From Bacillota bacterium (lineage in GTDB: Bacteria; Bacillota; Clostridia; Lachnospirales; Lachnospiraceae), in the NCBI GenBank assembly GCA_023387635.1, contig JAEWHU010000366.1, positions 1 through 5,433 on the forward strand: a stretch of 5,433 nt of DNA. Direction: 5' to 3'. The translations under genes and the position numbers were made by a program. The notes beneath the pieces are model-generated. The model saw only the letters and a list, made by a program, of their open reading frames with translations, was not told where the DNA came from and did not search any database. Each line of letters opens with the position of its first letter. Positions within the stretch are counted from its first letter, which is position 1. This document shows positions 1 to 5,433 of the stretch, piece after piece.

Positions 1-172
1 TCTCAGGTACAAAATCTTTTGCAGTAATTTCAATATCAAATGCATCACTAAGTTCAGATACTAATGTAACTAAATCAAAAGAATCTAATACCTTATTATC
101 AACTAGTTTATCCTCACTCATAAAATCAATGTCAGAATGTAATTCTTCTAAAATTTCTAAAATCGTTTCCAT
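1..172 (-). CDS. Acyl/peptidyl carrier protein, C-terminus cut by window edge
   Basis: This is a phosphopantetheine-binding carrier protein, predicted to be cytosolic, that holds an activated acyl or aminoacyl group as a thioester. I translated it from the reverse strand; 57 residues are visible, beginning METILEILEEL. The motif LDSFDLVTLVSEL (residues 29-41) is the classic carrier signature, with Ser31 as the predicted 4'-phosphopantetheine site, followed by the helix III region (FDIEITAKDFVPE). Carriers are usually 75-90 residues, so roughly 20-30 are missing to the left. The start is well supported: AAGGAG lies about 6 bases upstream, and the ATG shares one base with the stop of the adenylation gene (TAATG), which implies translational coupling. 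Its position makes it the likely partner of that enzyme. It resembles DltC in role, but the sequence around the serine (DSFD) is not specific to DltC, so its substrate cannot be read from it. Confidence 0.9.
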   Translation of the reverse strand, partial: METILEILEELHSDIDFMSEDKLVDNKVLDSFDLVTLVSELSDAFDIEITAKDFVPE

Positions 173-1701
173 TACTTTTTCTCCTTATTTATCTTAGTAT
201 TAATATATATTTGTTCCATTTCAATTCGATTCATTTTACCATTAGGGGTTAAAGGTAAGCTCTCTAACTGTATTATAGCATTTGGAATCATATATCTTGG
301 TAATTTTTCTTTTAAGAAGGTTGATATTTCTTTCTTTGTAATATCACCAACATAGAAAAGAACAATTTTACCTGACTCTTTTACATAGATAGTACAAGAT
401 TGCTTTACTCTATCTTCCATTGCAACATTTGCATCTATTTCACCTAATTCGATACGGTGCCCCATATGTTTTATTTGATAATCTTTTCTTGAAACAAAGA
501 TTAATTCGCCTTCTTCATTATACTTACCTAAATCACCTGTCTTATAGATTAAGTCATTGTAATATGGGTTGAGAGGATTTTGAACAAATACTTCACTTGT
601 TTTTTCATTATTATTATAATATCCAAGTGTAAGACAGGTTCCACGAATACATATCTCGCCTACCTCACCTTTACTAGCTTCCTTACCATCATTAATTAAT
701 ATAATCTGTGTATTTTGAAATGGTCTACCAATTGGTATGACTTCATCTAATTCAAAATCACGATTTACTCTATAATAACAGCTCATTCCTGTTGCTTCTG
801 TTGGTCCATATAGGTTAGTAAATGTAGCATCTGGTAATTGATTCTTCCATATATTAAATTGTTTGATAGGAAATACTTCACTACCAAAGGCTATAGTATG
901 AAGATATTTAGGTTCTATGGTTTCAAATGTCCCAAAGGAAGATATCATAGTTAGGGCTGACACTACCCAACAAACTGTATTAATCTGTTTTTCATTCATA
1001 AATTCAACTAGCTTAATTGGGAACATAAAATATTGTTTTGGTATTAAATAGGTAGTAGCACCATATTTCATGGTTGGATAAACTTCCTTCATACAAGCAT
1101 CAAAATATAATGGTGCTTGATTACCAAATACCGTGTTCTCATTAAAGTCTAATACTTCTGATAAGTTTTCAATATAATCAATAACTCCTCTGTGATACCC
1201 TACAACCCCTTTTGGTACTCCTGTTGATCCTGAAGTAAATAATACATAAATAGGATCCACATCAAGGGCTTTACTACGAATAGAATCTAGTTTATTAGTA
1301 TCAATTGGAGTATTAACAATCTCATCAAATAATAGGATCTGGCCATCAATCCCTAGCTCTTTTGCCTTTTCTAGGTTATTATTATCACATATTAAGTATC
1401 TTGCTTTTGTATTCTCTAATATTAATTCAATTCTTCGACTTGGCATTTCTTCATCAATAGGAACATAATAATTACCACCATATATAGTCCCAAAAAATGC
1501 CGTTAAAGTATTAGGACTTTTGTCCATAAATATAATAACGGGCTCTTTGTAAACATTTTCTCCAGCTAAATAGCTACCAATTGCTCTACACTCATCATAA
1601 AACTTACGAAAGGTAATTTGCATTTTATCATCTGCAAAAGCTATTTTATTTGGTACTTTATATACAGTATTTTCTAAATATTCTAAAACATTCGTTTGCA
1701 T
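172..1701 (-). CDS. Stand-alone amino-acid adenylation enzyme, DltA-like
   Basis: This 509-residue ANL-superfamily enzyme activates an amino acid as its aminoacyl-AMP and transfers it to a carrier protein thiol. The core motifs are all visible: A3 LFTSGSTGVPKG (154-165), A4 region NQAPLYFDACMKEVYPTM (194-211) with Asp201 for the substrate amino group, A5 NLYGPTEAT (296-304), A7 YKTGDLGKY (386-394), A8 hinge region RKDYQIKHMGHRIELGEID (405-423), and A10 LTPNGKMNR (484-492) with catalytic Lys489. There is no condensation, carrier or thioesterase domain, so the length matches DltA and other free-standing A domains. The NQAP-FD segment and Trp245 recall DltA, but the FCGE segment that carries DltA's substrate-pocket cysteine is FGSE here, so D-alanine is not a safe prediction. 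The SD AGAGGAAG overlaps the racemase stop codon 11 bases upstream, and the stop codon overlaps the carrier start. The gene is clearly one operon with both neighbours. Confidence 0.96.
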   Translation of the reverse strand: MQTNVLEYLENTVYKVPNKIAFADDKMQITFRKFYDECRAIGSYLAGENVYKEPVIIFMDKSPNTLTAFFGTIYGGNYYVPIDEEMPSRRIELILENTKARYLICDNNNLEKAKELGIDGQILLFDEIVNTPIDTNKLDSIRSKALDVDPIYVLFTSGSTGVPKGVVGYHRGVIDYIENLSEVLDFNENTVFGNQAPLYFDACMKEVYPTMKYGATTYLIPKQYFMFPIKLVEFMNEKQINTVCWVVSALTMISSFGTFETIEPKYLHTIAFGSEVFPIKQFNIWKNQLPDATFTNLYGPTEATGMSCYYRVNRDFELDEVIPIGRPFQNTQIILINDGKEASKGEVGEICIRGTCLTLGYYNNNEKTSEVFVQNPLNPYYNDLIYKTGDLGKYNEEGELIFVSRKDYQIKHMGHRIELGEIDANVAMEDRVKQSCTIYVKESGKIVLFYVGDITKKEISTFLKEKLPRYMIPNAIIQLESLPLTPNGKMNRIEMEQIYINTKINKEKK

Positions 1702-1712
1702 AGTATCTTCCT

Positions 1713-2426
1713 CTATATTAAATATTTATATTCTTCTTTTAATGGTGCCCCACTATATTCCACTGCATTTTTGGCTAAGATATCAAGAACATCAACGTAA
1801 TCAGACAGGATGTTATAATCTCTTTTTATCAAAGATAATTCCGTACATCCTATTATAATCCTTTTTGCACCAACATCCCTTAACTCCTCTCCAACTTTAT
1901 TAAACTGTTCTATATTAACATCTCTACCAGCTTTAATTTGATTGTATATTATATCCATAATACTATCTTGACCTTCTTTTGTCGGAAAAACAACATTGAT
2001 ATTCTTTTTATTAAACTCATCTTGTAATACCTTACTTTGGATTGTCCCATTTGTAGCCATAATACCTACTGTATCAATGCCTTTTTCTTTAATTTCTTCT
2101 ACAAGTCCTCTAATCAATGGTATTACTGGAACATTTAATTTATTCGATAAATCATTATAAAAGTATTGTGCTGTAACACAAGGGATGGCTATAAAGTCCA
2201 CTCCTTGTAATTCCAAAATCTTACCAGCGTCCTCTAAATATGGTAGTGGATTCTTATCACTTATACCACATATGTAATCTGTCCTATCCGGTGTATCAGG
2301 TATACTTTGTAAACATACTTTTATGTGTTCTTGATCCGTACAAACATCTGTCATTTTAATAATTAGTTCCATAAAATATACTGTTGCCATTGGTCCTAAT
2401 CCGCCTATGATTCCCAGTTTCTTCAT
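1713..2426 (-). CDS. Aspartate/glutamate racemase family protein
   Basis: This is a 237-residue, PLP-independent amino-acid racemase of the Asp/Glu/hydantoin racemase superfamily, a cytosolic two-cysteine enzyme of normal length. The N-terminal GIIGGLGPMAT (5-15) is characteristic of the aspartate racemase branch. Both catalytic cysteines are present: Cys83 in IPCVTAQYF and Cys194 in IIGCTELSLI. The first motif departs from the usual PCNTAH-F: Asn is Val84 and His is Gln87, which may change substrate preference or activity. The ATG is preceded by AAAGGAG at good spacing, and the gene is the first in the operon behind a strong promoter. Being co-transcribed with an adenylation enzyme and a carrier protein, it probably supplies a D-amino acid for activation rather than for peptidoglycan. 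Asp or Glu is the family's default substrate, but other amino acids are known in the superfamily. Confidence 0.93.
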   Translation of the reverse strand: MKKLGIIGGLGPMATVYFMELIIKMTDVCTDQEHIKVCLQSIPDTPDRTDYICGISDKNPLPYLEDAGKILELQGVDFIAIPCVTAQYFYNDLSNKLNVPVIPLIRGLVEEIKEKGIDTVGIMATNGTIQSKVLQDEFNKKNINVVFPTKEGQDSIMDIIYNQIKAGRDVNIEQFNKVGEELRDVGAKRIIIGCTELSLIKRDYNILSDYVDVLDILAKNAVEYSGAPLKEEYKYLI

Positions 2427-2461
2427 TTGGCACTCCTTTAGTTCAAATAATACATCATTTT

Positions 2462-2473
2462 TCCATCTATGGA
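2462..2473. repeat. Small dyad in the racemase mRNA leader
   Basis: TCCAT and ATGGA form a perfect 5-bp inverted repeat with a 2-base centre, about 36 bases upstream of the racemase start codon. A 2-base loop is too tight for a stable RNA hairpin, so if it matters it is more likely a protein site in DNA. It does not overlap the ribosome binding site. Confidence 0.2.
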
Positions 2474-2498
2474 TAATTCTGTATTGTAATCTTCATCC

Positions 2499-2527
2499 AT
2501 TATATTCTAATATATATACAAAATCAA
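2499..2527 (-). promoter_or_regulatory. Sigma-A promoter of the racemase-adenylation-carrier operon
   Basis: On the minus strand a -35 box TTGATT (2522-2527) and a perfect -10 box TATAAT (2499-2504) are separated by exactly 17 bases. Transcription would begin near 2491, giving a leader of about 65 bases before the racemase ATG. The match is close to consensus and it is the only good promoter seen ahead of this operon. Confidence 0.72.
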
Positions 2528-2542
2528 CCTAAAATTGTATAT
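2514..2542. promoter_or_regulatory. Inverted repeat around the -35 box, possible operator
   Basis: ATATACAA (2514-2521) and TTGTATAT (2535-2542) form a perfect 8-bp inverted repeat with a 13-base spacer. The half-site centres are 21 bp apart, about two helical turns. One arm lies inside the promoter spacer and the -35 box lies between the arms, so a dimeric regulator bound here would compete with RNA polymerase. The arms are AT-rich, so chance is a real alternative. Confidence 0.35.
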
Positions 2543-2777
2543 CAAATTAGCTCAATAATTGTACTTAACTCTCACCATCAAAAATTTCTTTGTTTAATTG
2601 TAGAAGTAATAGGAAGATGCCCAAGAAAAATTGAAGTACTAATTAATAAATTAGCTAAATATAATTAAACAACGGAAAATTAAGACAACTTACTGGATAT
2701 AACCGTTTAGACCATATTACTATTTTTCTTTTTGTTACCATCAAGAAAATATATTGAGCAACATTCCGTTGGCACTG

Positions 2778-2786
2778 TGATATAGT
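2778..2786 (+). promoter_or_regulatory. Possible extended -10 promoter for the permease operon
   Basis: TGATATAGT matches an extended -10 (TGN plus TATAGT, five of six bases of TATAAT) and lies 44 bases upstream of the preferred start of the first permease. No good -35 box sits at 17 bases; TTGAGC at 2754-2759 is 21 bases away, which is too far. The assignment is tentative. If it is wrong, the operon promoter was not identified. Confidence 0.3.
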
Positions 2787-2830
2787 TCAGGCAAGTGCAA
2801 AACTAATAACATCAAAAAAGGTAGATTGAT

Positions 2831-3672
2831 ATGAGAAAAAATACGATATGCATATTTCTACTCCCCAGTTTAATAGGTTTTTTATCTTCTTTCTTATTCC
2901 TTTTGTAGGTAGTCTTTATTACGCCTTAAACGTAGACGGGAGATTCAGCTTGTATAACTTCGCCTATACGCTAAAAAACGAAGGGTTTCAACTGGCGCTT
3001 AAGAACACGCTGCTATTCTTGCTGATATGCGTACCTCTAAACCTTATACTGCCGCTATTAGTCGCTATAGCTGTGATAAGTATCGGAGAACAAAGCCGCT
3101 TATTTCGTCTTGCTTATATCTCTCCGCTTGTGGTTCCCGTGGCATCGGTGGCAATCTTCTGGTCCATCCTGTTCGCACCCGGTGGGACGTTCAATCACAT
3201 ACTCGCTATATTTGGCATCCCCAAGACAGATTTTCTGCACAGCGGTTGGGCAGTATTTGTCATCGCGCTTATCTATCTCTGGAAGAACCTTGGCTATATG
3301 ATGGTTCTTTACCTTGCAGGGCTCAGTGAAGTCCCAACGAGTTACTATGAAGCCGCATCTATGGATGGAGCAGGTGCTGTTATGAAATTTCACAAGATCA
3401 CATTACCCTGCCTAAAACCAACAATATTCTTTGTGCTAGTTCTGTCCGTCGTCAACTGTTTCAAGATATTTCGTGAGATGTTCCTCATCACCGGTTCTTA
3501 TCCTGACGAAAGTGTCTACATGCTTCAGCACTATATGAACAATATGTTTCGCAGTACAAACTATGGGCGCCTGACCTCCGCCGCCTATATAATCACTGCA
3601 ATCATTGTAATATTTCTGTTTGTTATGTTCCATTTAAATCGCAGAGCACAAAAGCAGTTAGGAGGTGATTAA
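2831..3672 (+). CDS. MalF/UgpA-type ABC importer permease with N-terminal frameshift
   Basis: This is an inner-membrane permease of a carbohydrate-type ABC importer (type I fold). The EAA loop that contacts the ATPase is intact: EAASMDGAG followed by ITLP, at about residues 174-192 of the joined protein. The continuous frame could start at ATG 2848, but that start has no SD and gives a poor N-terminus. ATG 2831 follows AAGG and reads MRKNTICIFLLPSLIGF, the usual start of this family, then hits TAG at 2906. Moving back one base at the T-run 2878-2883 joins it to IFFLIPFVGSLYYAL and gives a normal 280-residue protein with about six membrane segments. The cause could be a one-base deletion (real or a read error) or recoding. 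The remainder of the frame is clean, so any decay is recent. Its partner is the next gene. Neither the binding protein nor the ATPase is in the window, and the substrate is unknown. Confidence 0.88.
2878..2884 (+). other. T6A frameshift tract (U UUU UUA heptamer)
   Basis: In the frame of ATG 2831 the codons are GGT TTT TTA, so T TTT TTA is a canonical X XXY YYZ slippery heptamer in the correct phase for a -1 shift. Such a shift enters exactly the frame that encodes the rest of the permease. The zero frame stops at 2906-2908. A run of seven T's instead of six would also restore the frame and give a protein of the same length. No clear downstream stem-loop or upstream SD-like stimulator is visible, so a simple one-base deletion is at least as likely as programmed recoding. 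Confidence 0.6.
3660..3669 (+). promoter_or_regulatory. Near-perfect Shine-Dalgarno site that decides the next start
   Basis: AGGAGGTGAT is a near-perfect complement of the 16S rRNA 3' end and overlaps the end of the first permease gene. The in-frame GTG at 3665 lies inside this site and so cannot be served by it. The in-frame CTG at 3674 is 8 bases after AGGAGG, the normal distance. Confidence 0.75.
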
Positions 3673-3673
3673 T

Positions 3674-4507
3674 CTGAGACACAAACCTAAGAGAATTCTA
3701 CTCATGATACTCCTCGCTGTTCTGGCGTTCATCATGGTTTTCCCTGCAGTTGTAACTGTACTGGATTCATTTATGCCCTATTGGGAGGTGGCCCAGTATA
3801 CTGATGATCATGCCGCGAATAAATCCATCAAGCTTATTCCCAGCGAGGTGACACTGGAGCAATATGAACGGGCATTTATACAAAACAGCACCTATTGGAA
3901 CTACTTCTGGAATTCTACACTCTTGACCGTCTCAATTGTAATTGGTCAAGTCATTGTAAGCCTACTGGCTGCATATGCGTTTACAATCATGAAAAACAGA
4001 TGGAAGGAATGGCTTTTCTTCCTCTATATTGTGGTAATGCTTCTGCCCTTTCAGGTTACGTTGGTGCCGGCTTATCTCACCGCTGACGCACTAGGCATTA
4101 TGAACACGCACCTGTCGATTATTTTACCTAGTATATTCTCGACTTTCGGAGTCTTTTTGCTTAGACAGCACATGGAACAGATACCCAAATGCTATATTGA
4201 AGCGGCGCATATGGATGGTGCTGGGCACGTAAGGTTATTTTTTCACATCATGCTACCGTTAAGCAAAACAACCTTGGTGGCGCTTGCAATACTTTGCTTT
4301 ATTGATAATTGGAATATGGTGGAGCAGCCGATGATCTTCCTGTCCGATACCGCCAAATGGCCGCTTTCACTGTATTTTACATACTTTAACCAGTTTATAG
4401 AGATGGCATTTGCCGCTTCCGTCATGTTTATGCTTCCCATGCTGCTGATATTCATGAACGGAGAAAAACAATTAATGGAGGGAATCAAGTCCAGTGGAAT
4501 CAAATAG
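3674..4507 (+). CDS. MalG/UgpE-type ABC importer permease, probable CTG start
   Basis: This is the second inner-membrane permease of the same ABC importer, about 277 residues from CTG 3674, the usual length for the MalG group. Visible features are a basic N-terminus (RHKPKR) before the first membrane segment, about six hydrophobic segments, a periplasmic-side loop after segment 1 (PSEVTLEQYERAF), and an intact EAA loop (YIEAAHMDGAGHVRLFFHIMLPL). The C-terminal MNGEKQLMEGIKSSGIK is typical of MalG-type permeases. The start is unusual: GTG 3665 lies inside the SD, ATT 3668 is an unlikely initiator, and CTG 3674 is at correct spacing and yields the expected MRHKPKRILL. ATG 3704 is in frame but lacks an SD and would remove the basic residues. 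The coding body is undamaged. It should heterodimerise with the upstream permease and be powered by an ATPase encoded elsewhere. Substrate unknown. Confidence 0.93.
   Translation: MRHKPKRILLMILLAVLAFIMVFPAVVTVLDSFMPYWEVAQYTDDHAANKSIKLIPSEVTLEQYERAFIQNSTYWNYFWNSTLLTVSIVIGQVIVSLLAAYAFTIMKNRWKEWLFFLYIVVMLLPFQVTLVPAYLTADALGIMNTHLSIILPSIFSTFGVFLLRQHMEQIPKCYIEAAHMDGAGHVRLFFHIMLPLSKTTLVALAILCFIDNWNMVEQPMIFLSDTAKWPLSLYFTYFNQFIEMAFAASVMFMLPMLLIFMNGEKQLMEGIKSSGIK
4477..4482 (+). promoter_or_regulatory. SD site favouring GTG 4494 for the adaptor gene
   Basis: GGAGGG lies 11 bases upstream of GTG 4494, a slightly long but usable spacing. The alternative ATG at 4515 has only a weak AGAAAG ahead of it. 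This favours the GTG start, which makes the adaptor gene overlap the end of the second permease by 14 bases. Confidence 0.5.
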
Positions 4508-5433
4508 AAAGCCAATGAAAAAAAGTCTTATTTTTACAATAATTTTTATTATTATCGTCCTAATACTAACCTTCTATTCCAAAACGCTTTACAATCTAAA
4601 TCTCCCGTCTGTCAGTTTCTCGAATCCTACATATGGCGCACTTAAGCATGTGTTCCACTGCGAGACGATTGCATCTGCCAAGACGGAATACGACCTATAT
4701 GCACCGTCTGCGCAAAAGGTTCTTAAGGTGATGGTGAGTGAAGGCGACTACGTCCTAAAGGAACAACCACTTATCCGACTGGATATAACCGGACAGGAAA
4801 ATGAGATGTTACAGCTGGAGCTGGAAAGGCAGCAGACGATAGATGCAAAGCAAGTGTTTTCATCCACAGCGTATAAGCTAGCTTTGGAATCTGCAGAGAA
4901 AAGGATTAAAGCAAAGCAGGCTGAAATCGATGGCTCGGTCATCACAGCACCGGCCGATGGATATGTGACGGCGCTGGCTGCAAAAGTTGGTATGACAGCC
5001 AATACCGTGGTGCCTCTTATAACCGTGGGAACAGTGCAGAACGGTCTGCAAGTGGCACTAAATGTTACACAGAAGCAGGCCACATGGTTTGCGAAGGACG
5101 ATAAGCTAAGTGTATACTTCCCAATACTGAACCAAACATTTGATAGTTATGTAAGTCAGATTAAATCTGCACGGGACGGTGGCATGGTGGTGCTGGCGGA
5201 TATCAATGACCTTTCGTGGGATATTCCCCCAGACCAGCTGGCCAAAGTCAGTTTTACAAAGATATCGGGCGATTACCTTACACTTGTCCCCTTGAGTGCG
5301 CTACACAGCGACGGTAATCGCGATTACATATATAAGCTGGAAACTGTTCAGGGACCTTTGGGAGATGAATACCAGCTTTACCAAATCTTCGTAAGGGTGT
5401 TGGATCAGGATGCTACCAATGCTGCGCTGGAAG
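4494..5433 (+). CDS. HlyD/MacA-type membrane fusion (adaptor) protein, C-terminus cut
   Basis: I translated this frame by eye. It is open to the window end with 313 residues visible from GTG 4494, or 306 from ATG 4515. A basic N-terminus (ESNRKPMKK) precedes one membrane anchor (about 11-27); no cleavage or lipobox site is obvious. The two halves of a biotinyl-lipoyl barrel-sandwich hybrid domain follow: YDLYAPSAQKVLKVMVSEGD, then VLKEQPLIRLD (66-97), and VITAPADGYVTALAAKVGM (149-167). They are separated by a short alpha-helical hairpin or coiled coil (about 100-146, rich in E, Q, K and L). Downstream is a beta-rich region consistent with the beta-barrel domain. This layout is that of periplasmic adaptor proteins of MacAB-, HlyD- and RND-type exporters; in Gram-positives they are extracytoplasmic partners such as YknX. 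Overlap with the permease gene implies one operon. An adaptor directly behind importer-type permeases is unexpected. The family is clear, its job here is not. Confidence 0.85.
   Translation, partial: MESNRKPMKKSLIFTIIFIIIVLILTFYSKTLYNLNLPSVSFSNPTYGALKHVFHCETIASAKTEYDLYAPSAQKVLKVMVSEGDYVLKEQPLIRLDITGQENEMLQLELERQQTIDAKQVFSSTAYKLALESAEKRIKAKQAEIDGSVITAPADGYVTALAAKVGMTANTVVPLITVGTVQNGLQVALNVTQKQATWFAKDDKLSVYFPILNQTFDSYVSQIKSARDGGMVVLADINDLSWDIPPDQLAKVSFTKISGDYLTLVPLSALHSDGNRDYIYKLETVQGPLGDEYQLYQIFVRVLDQDATNAALE

Larger units (their letters stand above)
2427..2830. other. Divergent intergenic region, 404 bases
   Basis: This AT-rich spacer separates two divergent operons. The racemase promoter and its dyad occupy 2499-2542. 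A plus-strand reading frame is open from 2477 to a TAA at 2666-2668. Its last 24 codons (from 2594) read like protein (EVIGRCPRKIEVLINKLAKYN), but it has no start codon with an SD and runs across the minus-strand promoter. I do not recognise it, and it may be a remnant or chance. An 8-bp inverted pair, CAACGGAA (2670-2677) and TTCCGTTG (2764-2771), lies 86 bases apart with unknown meaning. No terminator, tRNA or complete mobile element is visible. Confidence 0.6.

Noticed and set aside
2438..2500. A 20-codon minus-strand ORF (MDEDYNTELSIDGKMMYYLN) ending at the racemase SD, as a leader or precursor peptide
   Set aside because: Its ATG overlaps the -10 box TATAAT, so it would lie upstream of the predicted transcription start. 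It also has no SD.
2670..2771. Inverted repeats CAACGGAA and TTCCGTTG as ends of a small mobile element
   Set aside because: Only 8 bp match, no target duplication was seen, and such a pair is not unlikely by chance in this spacer.
2770..2786. Sigma-54 promoter suggested by TGGCAC at 2770-2775
   Set aside because: The -12 GC element is missing at the required spacing; TATA is found there instead.
3027..3633. Several 60-100 codon ORFs in other frames over the permease genes
   Set aside because: They are shadows of the permease frame, with no SD and no recognisable domain.
2848..3672. ATG 2848 as the true start of the first permease
   Set aside because: It has no SD, and the peptide before the T-run (MHISTPQFNR) does not resemble a permease N-terminus, whereas the frame from ATG 2831 does.
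4748..5083. Minus-strand 111-codon ORF opposite the adaptor gene
   Set aside because: It lies entirely antisense to the clear lipoyl and coiled-coil coding sequence and has a low-complexity Cys, Ser and Ala composition with no recognisable domain.

Overview
The window reads as a low-GC Gram-positive chromosome fragment, most likely a clostridial Firmicute. The left half is very AT-rich, strong AGGAGG-type ribosome sites precede most genes, and the gene families are typical of Clostridia. No ribosomal or other taxonomic marker is present, so the assignment is an inference.

Left block (1-2426, minus strand): a tight three-gene operon. In transcription order it holds an aspartate/glutamate racemase-family protein (2426 to 1713), a stand-alone DltA-like amino-acid adenylation enzyme (1701 to 172) and an acyl/peptidyl carrier protein (172 to 1, cut by the window edge). 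The SD of the adenylation gene overlaps the racemase stop codon, and the adenylation stop shares one base with the carrier start (TAATG). The natural reading is that the racemase makes a D-amino acid (or interconverts the enantiomers), the adenylation enzyme activates it with ATP, and the carrier receives it as a thioester. The acceptor or transfer enzymes would lie left of the window. The adenylation pocket has a lysine where GrsA has Trp239, which hints at an acidic substrate.

Intergenic region (2427-2830): the minus-strand operon has a good sigma-A promoter (TTGATT, 17 bp, TATAAT), with an 8-bp dyad placed around its -35 box. The plus-strand operon has only a possible extended -10. A short open stretch ending at 2668 may be a gene remnant.

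Right block (2831-5433, plus strand): two MalF/MalG-type ABC importer permeases, each with an EAA loop, followed by a membrane-anchored HlyD/MacA-type adaptor protein that runs off the window. No binding protein or ATPase is in the window. The first permease needs a one-base frame change at a T6A tract (2878-2884), which is also a perfectly phased U UUU UUA slippery heptamer. The second permease appears to start at a CTG behind a near-perfect Shine-Dalgarno sequence. This block is clearly richer in GC than the left block, so the two divergent operons probably have different histories.

No RNA genes, CRISPR arrays, complete mobile elements or terminators were found.
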